Source: a virus
Strand: one strand, 5' to 3'
Length of the DNA stretch: 23,817 bases
Virus record (IMG/VR): IMGVR_UViG_3300045964_000112
Coordinates: 1-23,817 of that record
Position numbers and translations under genes: made by a program. Positions 11,144-21,400 of the stretch are shown here, piece by piece. The notes beneath the pieces are model-generated. The model ran no database searches. It was not told where the DNA came from and saw only the letters and a list, made by a program, of their open reading frames with translations. Position 1 is the first letter of the stretch. Each line of letters begins with the position of its first letter.

Positions 11144-13840
11144 TTAGCTCACGAGGCCGAAGACGAACCGCTCGACACTCGACCCGCCGCCGCCGCCGCC
11201 GCCGCTCGCGCCGGCGCTCGAGGGCAGGCCGCCGTGCCAGTACTGCACCGAGCCGTCGCCCCCGCCCGTCCACGTATCGACGAACACGTTGCCGGCGACC
11301 CCGTTGCAATCGACGACGACCTCGAGCACGCAGTCGTCGGTCACCGCGGGGGTCACACCGGCGAGCGTTTCCCAGACGCCGCTCGACGAGGCGTGCGTGT
11401 CGAGCACGACGTCGGCCGTGATGCCCGCGGCGTGGTTCGCCTTGAGCACCAGGCGCGGGGCATCGCCGGCGTAGCTGCCGTCCGTCTGCACCTTGACGCT
11501 GACGCTGGCGGTCGCGCCGCTGGCGACCCCCACCAGGTAGCCGCGGCCAGGGCGGAACGCGCCGCTCTCGAGCCGCATCGGATAGGTCGTGGCGACCGCC
11601 GGCGTCAGCTTCAGCGCGGGGCTCACATCGACCGTCGACGTCTCGCGCGCGAGCGCGCCGAGCGGCGTCAGGTAATGATGCACGCCGGCGCTGCCGTCCT
11701 TCCGCATCATCGCCAGGTAGCTGCTCCACGCGGAGGTGGTCGTGCCCATCCCCGGCACCGTCGCATCGATCTCGGTGCCGCTGGCGAGCGTGGCCGCGCC
11801 CAGGTCCAGCGCGTAGAGGTACCCCTGCGTGAAGTCAATGTCGGCGGTACTGTGCGCGACGTAAATGCCGGTCGCCACGCCGAGCTCGGTGACGCTCGCG
11901 CGCAACAGGCTCTGGATCGAGAGCACGATGCCGTAGGGTTGCCCGAAGGTGCTATCCCCGGCGCAGCGCAGCGTGCCGAGAATCACGATCGGGTCGCCGC
12001 TCGCCGCGCCGTTGATCCAGTTGATCCCGCCGGTGACGTTGCCGAAGCACTGGACGTCCCCGGTGAACACCAGCCCCTGCATGGAATTGCCGAAGAGCAC
12101 GCCGTTGGTGTTGTTGCGCCACGACGTGACGCCGGCGATCCGCAGGTTGCGCGTGGCCGTGCCGTCGGCAAGGTAGAGCCCGGTCGCTTGGCTGGCGTGG
12201 ATGACGAACGGGCCGTAGGTCTGCAGGTTGTAGTTGACGACGGTGGCGCCGTTGAGGATCACCCCGTAGTAGCAACTCGAGACGCGCACCGCGCCGATGG
12301 CGACCGCCGACCCGCCGACGACGTCGAGCCCGTTGTTGCTCGACCCCGTCGAGCCGCCGAGAATCACCAGGTCGCTCACCGCGATCGTGCCCGACGTGCT
12401 CGGGGCCGCGGCGAACTCGACCGCGGGGAGGCCGGTCCCGCCGCCGGCGGCGTGGTTATAGAAGACGCACGAGGTGAGCGCGATCGTCCCTGACGTGAGA
12501 ACGTTCGTGGCCCGCACACAGCGCACGTCACTGTCGCTGCCGCTGCAAGACTCGAGGGCGAGCGCGCCGGTGGTCAACTCCACCTGGAGCGCGCTGCCGG
12601 GGGTCGCGCCGCCGAGCGCCTTGAACCAGGTCCAGGCGCAATCAACCGACGCGGCCCCGTGCAGCTCGATCCACGCCTGCGTGGTGGACGTGACCGAGCG
12701 GATCTGCACGTTGCGGGTGAGCAGCACCACTTCCGCCTGCACCAGTGACGACGCGCTGCCGCCGTGCGCGTGGGTCGTGGCGCCGTGCGCGAGCGAACTC
12801 GCGCCGGCATCCCCGGTGAGCGTGACCTTCTCGCGCTGGCCTGGCGTGCGCGTGGTCGAGGCAATCCCAATCTCGTCGCCGCTCAACCAGCCGGTGTCGT
12901 CCTGCACCGTCGCCGACGTCGCGCCCGCCGACTGGTCGGCGGTGAGCAGCGTCCAGACGACGTTCTTGCCCGACGTGCGCGACTGGCCCTCGGCGGTGAC
13001 GATGCCGCCGCTTTTGACGAGCAGGCCGAAGTCGTTATCCGCCGCACAGTCGAACTCGAGCACCGCCGTGGCGCTCCGCGGGATGGGCGTGGCCGCGGTC
13101 CCGATCGCGAGCGTGCCGTTGCGATAGACGCTCAGGTGTCCACTCAGGCGCAGCACGTAGTTGGTCGAGGCGGTCGTCCCGTAGGTGAGCGTGCCGCGCG
13201 TCGAGATGTCGAGCGCCGCGGTGTACTGGTTCGTCGAGGCGCTGCCGTAGTCGGTGGCACTCGTCGAGTCCATCGTGACCGTGCGCGTGGCGGTCGTCGC
13301 CGGCGAGCTCGCGCCGTCGAAGACCCCGACGATGTGCAGGTCGTCGCCGGCGGCCGGCGCCGCCGTGGTGGTGGTCACCAGCATCCGCTGCCAGTTGTTC
13401 GCGGTGCCATTGGTCGCCAGCGATACCGCGGTGGTGGTGGCCGAGAGCGTGGCGCGAATCACGTAGCTGTCGGTGCCGTTGGGGGTCTGCGTGCTGGCGA
13501 ACTTGAGATAGAGCCAGCCGCCCTCGCTGTCGGTGCCGGTCGACGACACGGGCAGGTCGCTGACGTTCACGGTGACGCTCTTGACGTTCGTCGCGGTCGT
13601 ACTGTTGCGGAGGTGGACCGTCAGCGTGTTGGTGGGCGAGCCGCTCGCGCGGTTCGCGACCCGCACACACACGCCCTGCAGCGCGGTGGCCGCGGGGACA
13701 AAGGCCGCCGAATCCAGGTTGCCGGTGGTGAGCGCGGTGGCGCCCGTCGACGTGGAAATCAGCCGCGACGTCGCCTCGATGGTGCCCCAGGTGGCCGCGG
13801 CGGTCAGGTTGCCATCGGCAACCGAAACGAGGTCGGCCAT
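11144..13840 (-). CDS. Tail spike with G8/beta-helix regions
   Basis: 898 residues, very rich in Ser, Thr, Gly and Ala with few Lys. Residues 1-200 form beta-rich, probably virion-attachment modules. Residues about 230-380 resemble the G8/CEMIP-type region (SGHLSVYRNGTLAIG, then LVKSGGIVTAEG, TGWLSGDEIGIAS and VVLLTRNVQIRS). Residues about 385-690 read as a parallel beta-helix with repeated short strands and NGVLFGN/TGIYVAH-type turns, a fold common in polysaccharide-degrading spikes. Residues 730-860 look like a terminal jelly-roll, and a poly-Gly run precedes the C-terminus. The ATG overlaps the fibre gene stop (TAATG). A receptor-polysaccharide role is inferred. Confidence 0.75.
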   Translation of the reverse strand: MADLVSVADGNLTAAATWGTIEATSRLISTSTGATALTTGNLDSAAFVPAATALQGVCVRVANRASGSPTNTLTVHLRNSTTATNVKSVTVNVSDLPVSSTGTDSEGGWLYLKFASTQTPNGTDSYVIRATLSATTTAVSLATNGTANNWQRMLVTTTTAAPAAGDDLHIVGVFDGASSPATTATRTVTMDSTSATDYGSASTNQYTAALDISTRGTLTYGTTASTNYVLRLSGHLSVYRNGTLAIGTAATPIPRSATAVLEFDCAADNDFGLLVKSGGIVTAEGQSRTSGKNVVWTLLTADQSAGATSATVQDDTGWLSGDEIGIASTTRTPGQREKVTLTGDAGASSLAHGATTHAHGGSASSLVQAEVVLLTRNVQIRSVTSTTQAWIELHGAASVDCAWTWFKALGGATPGSALQVELTTGALALESCSGSDSDVRCVRATNVLTSGTIALTSCVFYNHAAGGGTGLPAVEFAAAPSTSGTIAVSDLVILGGSTGSSNNGLDVVGGSAVAIGAVRVSSCYYGVILNGATVVNYNLQTYGPFVIHASQATGLYLADGTATRNLRIAGVTSWRNNTNGVLFGNSMQGLVFTGDVQCFGNVTGGINWINGAASGDPIVILGTLRCAGDSTFGQPYGIVLSIQSLLRASVTELGVATGIYVAHSTADIDFTQGYLYALDLGAATLASGTEIDATVPGMGTTTSAWSSYLAMMRKDGSAGVHHYLTPLGALARETSTVDVSPALKLTPAVATTYPMRLESGAFRPGRGYLVGVASGATASVSVKVQTDGSYAGDAPRLVLKANHAAGITADVVLDTHASSSGVWETLAGVTPAVTDDCVLEVVVDCNGVAGNVFVDTWTGGGDGSVQYWHGGLPSSAGASGGGGGGGSSVERFVFGLVS
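11181..11203. repeat. CCG-type microsatellite in the spike gene
   Basis: A run of (CCG)n units encodes about seven consecutive glycines near the spike C-terminus. Slippage there could change linker length in units of one residue. Confidence 0.6.
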
Positions 13841-15411
13841 TACCAGGTCACCTCGAGCACCAGGTAGGCGCGCGTGAGCGAGGTGATCGAATCGACGGTG
13901 ATGCCGAACACGTCGCCGGCGCTGAACGACGTCGTCCAGCCCGTGAGCGTCGAGCTCGAGGCCTGCACGCCGCTACTGAGCGTCGGCTTGGCGCTCGCCG
14001 TGATCGTGTCGGCGATCGTCGGCGGGTAGTTCGGCGCCGTGTCCTTCCAGATGTCGAAGACGATCGAGCCGGTCGTGATGCTCGGATCGGCCGAGAACAC
14101 CCACCACTTGGTGATGGTCCCGGCGCGCGGCATCGGCGCGCTCACGCCCTTGAAGCCGGTCGTGATGGCGGCGGCGCCGGCGCCGTCGATCTGAAAGAGC
14201 AGCGTACTGGTGCCCGCGCCCCCGGCCGGCGCCGCCCAGGTACCGTCGCCGCGCAGGAAGTGTGCGGTGTTGTTATCGAGTTTCGGGAGCAGCCCGTGCG
14301 CCGACGTCGAGGCATTGAGCGTCGTGACGTCGGTCGGCGCCGCGAGCTCGTCGAGCCGGATCGGATCGGCGCCGCCGCTCTTGTGCCGGCTCGCGTGGAT
14401 GAGCGGCGCGTAGCGCGCGTCGGCCTCGGCCTCGGTGATACCGCCAGGCGCCGACGTCGACGCCCCGACCTGGAGGGAGACGTTGTCGATGTAGAACCCG
14501 ATCGCGCCGCCGAAGTCCTCGACCTGGATCTGCGTGGCGGTCGTGCCGAGCGGAATCGCAAACGCGGAGACGGGGATCGCGACCTGCTGGTAGGCGGTCG
14601 TGACGGTGGAATCGAACCCGTAGGTGCCGGTGCGCCGGATCTGCACCGTGGCGCCGACGAGCGTCCCGCTCGCGCGGAACGAGACGAGCAGCCCGCGACT
14701 GGTGTTCCAGGCGCCCTTGCTGCGAATGAAGAAGACCAGGGCGTCGTAGTCGTTGGGCTCGATCGAGCCACTGCCAATCGTGCCGCGCGCGTAGACGCCG
14801 GCGGCGACGTTGGTGCCCTCGATCGTTTTCGTCCCCGTGTGCGGGTTGGTCGTCGAGTTGACGTTGAGGGACGCGCCGCTCGCGGTCCAGTTCCATTCCG
14901 TCGGGGCGCCGGCGTTGTCGGTGTAGAGCGTGACCGTGGTCGCGCCGGCCGGCGCCGTGGCGCCCGCCGGGACCGAGACGATCGCGAGCTTGACGTAGCT
15001 CGCCGGGTCGACGGTCGGCTCGCTGGCGGCGGCCGCGGCGGTGCCCGTCACCTTGTCGACCGTGCCCGTGGTGTCGAGCACAATCACGTCGATGCGCGGG
15101 TCGCTCGGGTCGGCGGCGTCGAGCGTGATCGTTTGCTCGGCGCTGTCGTAGCGCGTGCCGTTGATCTGATAACTCGCGGCGCTCACGCGGAACGTGAACC
15201 CCGACTCCCACACGACCTGGCCGCCGCTAATCAGGAACGTGTTGAACGTCGACCCAGAGCTCGGCGGCGGCGTCGTCCCGCTCGCGGTGAGCGTGCCATC
15301 GAGTTCGAGGCCGTCGCCGATCGGCACGACCTTGACGCGGCCGGCGCTGTCGGTCACCAGGACGCCGTTGGGCCGCGCGCCGCCCTGAATCGCGATCGCC
15401 CGACTACTCAC
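13840..15411 (-). CDS. Tail fibre protein with carbohydrate-binding-like module
   Basis: 523 residues from the GTG at 15411, which overlaps the stop of the giant gene. Residues 1-150 resemble a fibre base domain (FNTFLISGGQVVWESG, then RIDVIVLDTTG). Residues about 165-315 look like a jelly-roll sugar-binding module (ending GAIGFYIDNVSLQ). At 334-348 is HASRHKSGGADPI, a motif frequent in phage tail fibres, and near 385 LRGDGTWAAP, a common fibre repeat. A beta domain of about 130 residues ends the protein. It lies between the giant virion protein and the spike, as expected of an adsorption module. The frame is open further upstream, but that part is a shadow of the giant gene. Confidence 0.8.
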   Translation of the reverse strand: MSSRAIAIQGGARPNGVLVTDSAGRVKVVPIGDGLELDGTLTASGTTPPPSSGSTFNTFLISGGQVVWESGFTFRVSAASYQINGTRYDSAEQTITLDAADPSDPRIDVIVLDTTGTVDKVTGTAAAAASEPTVDPASYVKLAIVSVPAGATAPAGATTVTLYTDNAGAPTEWNWTASGASLNVNSTTNPHTGTKTIEGTNVAAGVYARGTIGSGSIEPNDYDALVFFIRSKGAWNTSRGLLVSFRASGTLVGATVQIRRTGTYGFDSTVTTAYQQVAIPVSAFAIPLGTTATQIQVEDFGGAIGFYIDNVSLQVGASTSAPGGITEAEADARYAPLIHASRHKSGGADPIRLDELAAPTDVTTLNASTSAHGLLPKLDNNTAHFLRGDGTWAAPAGGAGTSTLLFQIDGAGAAAITTGFKGVSAPMPRAGTITKWWVFSADPSITTGSIVFDIWKDTAPNYPPTIADTITASAKPTLSSGVQASSSTLTGWTTSFSAGDVFGITVDSITSLTRAYLVLEVTW

Positions 15412-18400
15412 CGTCGTAGCCCTCGCGGTCGTAGCCGAACGCCATCGCGCGCAGCAGGCCGATCTCGAGCTCGCCCTCGGACCACGCCTTGTACGAGCGC
15501 CAGGCGCGCAGCGCCGCGCCGGTCGGCAGTTGCAGGAACGCGCCGCCGATCGAGACGCCGCCGGCGCCCGCTTCGCCCAGGACCGCCATGTAGTCCTCGT
15601 CGTTCCAGGCGCCGACCACACGCTTGGCCGTGTCGCCGAAGGTCGCGATCGGGCGCGTGCCTGGCGGGCCTTCGTAGCCGAAGACGCTGCCGGCCGCCTG
15701 CCAGCCGTCACGCACGAACAAGGTGGTGCCGGCCATCGCCATGCCCACCTCGAAGAGGAACCGCTCGTCGTCGTCGTCGTCGCCCAGGTCGCCGCGCGTG
15801 CCCTCACGCACGAGCGTGATGATGGCGGGGCCAACCAAGAAGAGGAACGCGAACTGCGCCGCGAGCTCGCCGCTCGCTTTCAGCTTCGAGCCGCCCGTGC
15901 CGACGTCGCGTCGGCTCTTGTGCATCTGCTCGGTCCACAGGTTGTAGGTCGCGAGCATCGGCCCGAAGAACGTGGTGAACAGTTTCTGGAACTCGTCGCC
16001 GCGGAGCACCTCGGCCTGGTAGGCCGACTCGCCAGAGGCCTGCGTGTCGCGCACGACCTGGTTGCCGATCGCGATCGCCGTCGCCTCGTCCTTGCCCTGC
16101 TTGAGCGCCTGGTCGCGCGCGGCCGTGTAGGCGACCGCGTCGACCAGCGACTGCATCTTGGTAATCATCGCGAAGAACCCGCGCTGGGCGTGGGCGTAGG
16201 TGACCCGGTCGCGGAACACCTTGCGCGTGATCGCGTCCATGCCGATCTCGAACTGGCCCTGGTGTAACCCGACGCGCTGCGCGAACTCGTGAATCTCGCG
16301 GTTGATCGTTTGCGGCCGCGTCCGCATGAAACTCGACTCGGCGCGGATCTGTTTCAGGCGACTCTGGCCGCCGAGCACGCGCAGCGCCGCGGCGAGTGTG
16401 CGCACCGGGCCGACGCGCGCCATCACGTTGCCCAGGCCGGCGACCTGGAGCAGCGGCGTGACGAAGTTGAGGCCCAGGCCGACGACCTGCGAGCCGCGCC
16501 GCATCGTGTTGACGAACCCGGAAATGTCTTTGTATTCCTGGTGCTCGCCGACCGCGATATAGCGGAGGCTTTTGCGAATCGTCTCGAGCGGCTTGTCGCC
16601 ATGCACGGCGTGGATCGCCTTCGCGAGCTCGCCGCGCGGGTTGAGGATCCGGCCGACGTCAATGATCGCTTCGTGCATCGCAATCGCGTGAATGACGTCG
16701 TTCAGGTGTTCGGGAATCACGCCGAAGTCGAGCCGCACCGCGCGCGACACGTTGCCCTCGGCGCGCTGCTTCTCATGCCCGCGGCGCACGGTCGTCGCCA
16801 TGTACGCGGTGTTCTGGTGCAGGAGGCCGACGCCGGCGTCCTCATGCGCCGCGGCGATCGGGCTCGAGGCCGCCTCGAACTTGATGGGGAAGTAGCCGCC
16901 GCGCAGCGTGCGGGGGGTGCCGCCGACGTTGACGGTGAAGGGCTCGGCCTCGACCTTGTCGGCCGCGGACCCCTGGATCCGTTTCATCTTCTTGGCCGTC
17001 TCGTCCCAATAGCTGTCGATGTGGACCCACACCCCTTCGACCCAGTCCCAGTCGCGGGCGTCGAGCGACTCGAGGATCGCCGTGTAGGTCGGCTCGCCCC
17101 AGCCGTGGCCGTCGCGCATCCGCTGTTTGTTCGTCGCGTTGCCGGAATTGAGCGCGACCATGAGGCGCGCCATCTTCGAGAGGCGCAGCCCGGTACCTGG
17201 CACGAGCGCGAGCGCCTGCATCGAGAGCTGCTCGCCGCCGGTGTAGTGCGTATTGAGGTGGTCGACGAAGAAGGTCGTCGCCGTGCCCATCATCGCCGCT
17301 TTGGTTTCGAGCGCCTCGTTCAGCGGCCGCATGAGGTACTGCCAGAGCGGCCCGTGCGAATAGCCGTCCATCTCGAAGATGAGCGACGAGAGCGTGCGGT
17401 GCCCCAGCACCCAGCCTTTCCGTTTGCGGTTGCGCTGCTCCTCGGTGCGCCGCGGCTCGAGGACGACGCCGCGCGGCCGCGGGCCGACCTGTTCGACGTG
17501 CGTGGCGAGGTCGCCCTGGAGCGCCTCGAGGTCACGCGTCGCCTGCGCGGTGAGCAGCTTGTCCTTCAGCCGTCCCAGGTGGACGAGCGCCTTCACGCCG
17601 TCGCCGACGCCGTCGAGCTCCTCGACGGTGAGCTCGCGCCAGTGGATCCGCCGCGCGTCGTCCTTCACCTCGTCGGGGATGTGGTCGGTCGGCACGCCCT
17701 GCTGCGCGAGCTCCTCGAGATAGGCGCGGAGGGACTGCCGGCGCGAGAGGTCTTTGTTCGAGACGCGCCGGAACTCGTACCGCTCGAGCACCTGGTCGAT
17801 CTGGTCGAGCACGCCGGCCTTGCCCAGGCGGCCGCGCAGACGTGACGACGTGTCGAGTTGCCGCATCTGCCGCTCGATGCGCTCGCCCCGATCGACGGCC
17901 TCGAACGCCGCGCGCGCGAGCTCGAGGGCGAAGAGCTCCTGGCGCTTCGCGGCGATCGCGCCGGCGCGGTCGTTCTTGCCCCAGGCCTCGAAGGCCTGGT
18001 GACTCGCGCGCGCCGCGGCCGCCCGGTACTGGGCGGGGTGCAGGTCGCGCACGCGCGTCTTCGCGACGGCCTGCTGCGCGGCCAGGCGCGTGACCCTCGG
18101 GTTGGGAATCGCCGCGGCCGCCATGTTCTTGGTCAACATGGCGAGCTCGGCGGAAATGACCTTGCGCCGCTGGTCGGTCACCGCGGCCTTCGCCGCGTCG
18201 GCCAGCGAGAACTTGTCGAGCATCTGCGTGCCGTGCCGCTCGAGCATCCGCTTATCCGTCTCCGCGGCGATGACGGCGTTGAGCGCCGGCGTCACGACGA
18301 GCGCCTCGAGCAACGTCTCCGCGTCGGGGAAGCCGGTGAGCGTAGCGACGATGGCGGGGTCGCTGCCGCCGGCGCGCGTGTAGAGATACGGCCGGGGGAG

Positions 18401-21400
18401 GCGGTCGAGCATCTCGCGCCCGAACTGCTGGACGATCGCGTCCTTCGAGAGCTTGATGGGTGTGCCGTCACTGAACGACGGGTCAGTCCCGTCGGGCAGC
18501 TTGCCCGTGCGGATCACACTCTGTGCGACAAACGCCGGCTGGGCGTTGAACTCGCCCCGCACCTCGCGTTCGACGAGCTCGCGTTTGGCTTTCCAGTCGG
18601 CCGCCTGAGTCTTGCGCCAGTCGGCCATCACGACCGCGTTGAGCGCCTCGCGCGCTTCCTCGCTCGCCTGGCGCATCGCGGCCTCATGCGCCGCGAACTC
18701 GAGCTCACTCACACCGGCTGTGGCCGCGTTCGAGAAGAGCGGCTTGAACGACCGCTCGCGCTGGGCGGCCGCGATCGCCTCCTCGCTCGCGAACAGCCGG
18801 TCCATGACGCCGCGCACGTCCTCGGGCACGTCGATGCCGCGCCCGGTGAGCGTGCGGTAGACGGCGACGAGCCAACTGCGGAACTTGGAGAACAGCGACT
18901 GGAGCTCGGGCGTCGGCGCCTGGCCCTGGTGCAAATACTCGACGAAGGCCTCGGCCCACGTCTCATGCATCCGGCGTGCGTCGTCGGTCACCTCGAGTGC
19001 CTGGAACTCCTCGAGCGTGCCCGTGAAGCCGATGAACGCGAGCGCCGTCGCTGCATCTGCACGCAGCGCGTGGCCCTCGGGCACCGACACCGCATCCTCG
19101 ACGAGCTCCTCGAGGAACAGGTGCGCGCTCTCATGCAGGAAGGTCGAGAGGTTCGCCTGGCCGGCGATGAGTCGAATAGTCCGTGAGTACTTGTTGAAGC
19201 CGCCGCGGAGGATGCCGCCCTCGTCGCCGCCGGCCGTGTCGGCGTGAGAGAACTCACCGGTGCGGCGTTCGCTCTTCGACGGGCGCACGAGCGTTCCGGC
19301 GATCGCGCCGTCGTAGTAGCGCGCGGAGCCGTTCGTGATGAAGCCGTGGCGGGCGTAGAAGCGCGCGAGCGCGCCTTTCTTGCGTGGCGCCGGCGCCGCG
19401 TCGAGCGACACCGCGAGGTTGTGCGCGTCAGCCCACGCGAGCAGCTGCTCGAGCATGGCGCTGCCGATGCCGTCGTTCTGGCGTGACTGCGGCACCGCGA
19501 TCGAATCGAGCGACAGGTCGCCGCCCTGGCTGATGTGCGCCTCGAGGAAGACGCCGCCGCCGGCGTTGTCGCGGATCTGCTGTGTGAGGGTGTCGAGCTC
19601 CTCGTTGAGCGCGTCACGCTCGGCACCTGTCGGCCACGCGCGTGGCGCGCGCTCGCGTTGTTCGAACTCGCCGCGGCGTGCGTTGAACGCGCGGATCGCT
19701 TCGACTAAACTGTCTACGGATCCAGCGGATGTAGGTCGGGGAGCGGCGGTGCCCTGCCTAGTGGGTGCGTGGTGATCGTCACCGTGCACGGGCGCTGGGT
19801 CCGGCGTGATGACTGGCTCGTCGGGTCGGGTGGCAGGTCCTGCGACGTCTTCCGCCGACGCGGCCGGAGCGGTCCCCACAAAGGACGATGGGTCAGTCGC
19901 ACGCTCCACTTCGATCGCCTCGATTGCGTAGAGGCGGTCGCCGAGCTCGGGTTGCTGCCCGGGCCCCACTTCTTTGGCTGTGATTCTGACCAGACGCACG
20001 AAGCCGTCGCGCACGCGCAACGGCGCATAGAAGCGGTGGAACGCGACGATGGTGTTGTCGGTCGCCTGCCGTGCAGGCGCTGACTCCGCTGGGTTCAGAA
20101 TCGCGCGCTCGAAGAGCTGGTCGATGTTGGCCACGGCGAGAAAGTGATCAGCCCGCGTCGACGACCGCTCGACCACCTTCGGATCGTCGAGCATCTTGTT
20201 GATGCCGTCCCGGGTGAGCGTGGCGCGACGGCCCGAGGGGACGTTAATGAGCGACTTCCCTTGAAGGGTCCTGGCGGCCGCACGCGCCTCGGCCTTGGTC
20301 GACGCGGAGCGACGTGTCGCCTCTCCGAGATGCCAGAACTCGCGCTGTTCGAACTCGCCGCGCTTGGCGCGCGCGCGGGCCTTGGCGGCCTTTAGCTTTT
20401 CGCGCGCGGCTTTCTGCTGCGCGCGCTTGCGCGCCGCGGCGCCGTCGCGTCGGCGCTGACGGACCTCGTCGAGCCGGCGGGCGCTGCGGAGGAGCGCCGG
20501 CGTGACACGATGCGGGCCACGCGATCCCGTTCCGCCTGCTGCCGCGCGATCAGAATCGCGTCGGCGTCGGCGAGCATCTGATCGCGCAAAGACCCTGAGC
20601 TCTTCGCCATAGCCTGCTGCCTCCAGCAACGAGCGGACGTCCGCGTCCGCGGTGAACAAAGTCGCGAAATCCGGCACGCTGGCGATCGCCTCGTCGGTCA
20701 GTTTCCCCGATTTCAGGAACGCTTCGGCGCTGAGGCCCTCGGCCTCCGAGAGCTCATACAAAGTCTTTGCCCAGGACCACACCGTCTCCTGCACGTTGGC
20801 CGCGGTCCACGGCTCGCCGGTCCGGCGCGTGAGCGTCTTCGCAACGCGGCGCACCTTCGCACTAAAGGCGAGATAGCCCGGGGTCTTGCCCGGGTCGGTG
20901 CCGGCGACGTTGCGCGCGCCGCTGCCGAGTACGCCCTCCTCGAGCGCGGCGAAGGTGACCATCCACGAATCGGTCGTGACTTCGTGGACGTAGCCCCACA
21001 GGTTCATCGCGAAGCTGTGAACCTTCGGCCCAGAGAGCACGATGCGGAGCGGGTCCTCGGTGGCGAGCGCGGTGACCGCGTTGTTGCGCCACGAATCCAG
21101 CATGGAGGCCTCGTCGCGTTGGCCCGACATGCTGCGCGCCAGGAGCGCGAGGATCGCCTCGCGGTCGGTGGGACGCCCGGCCTCGAGCCAGTGCTTCCAC
21201 ATGCGGAGCGTGTTCGCGAGGTTGGTTTCGACCTCGGTGCGCGGCGAGAGCGCCGCCAGCAGCGCCGAGAAGCGCACGCTGTCGACCATCCCGAACATGG
21301 CACGGATCGCGGTGGTCGATCGCCCGTACCAGCCTTTCTTGGCGCGGCCGGCGACCGCGACCGCCTCCCAATCCGCGTCACGCGGAATCTCGAGGAACCT

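Noticed and set aside
10940-12493. Plus-strand frame of 517 codons opposite the spike gene
   Set aside because: Antisense shadow made of Arg/Ala/His/Gly runs, with no motif and no ribosome site.
14260-15819. Long plus-strand frame of 519 codons opposite the tail fibre and giant genes
   Set aside because: Arg/Asp/Gly/Val-rich antisense shadow, common in GC-rich DNA; the minus-strand frames carry recognisable motifs and coupled starts.
16289-17845. Plus-strand frame of 518 codons opposite the giant gene
   Set aside because: Antisense to recognised LPD38-like coding sequence; no independent evidence.
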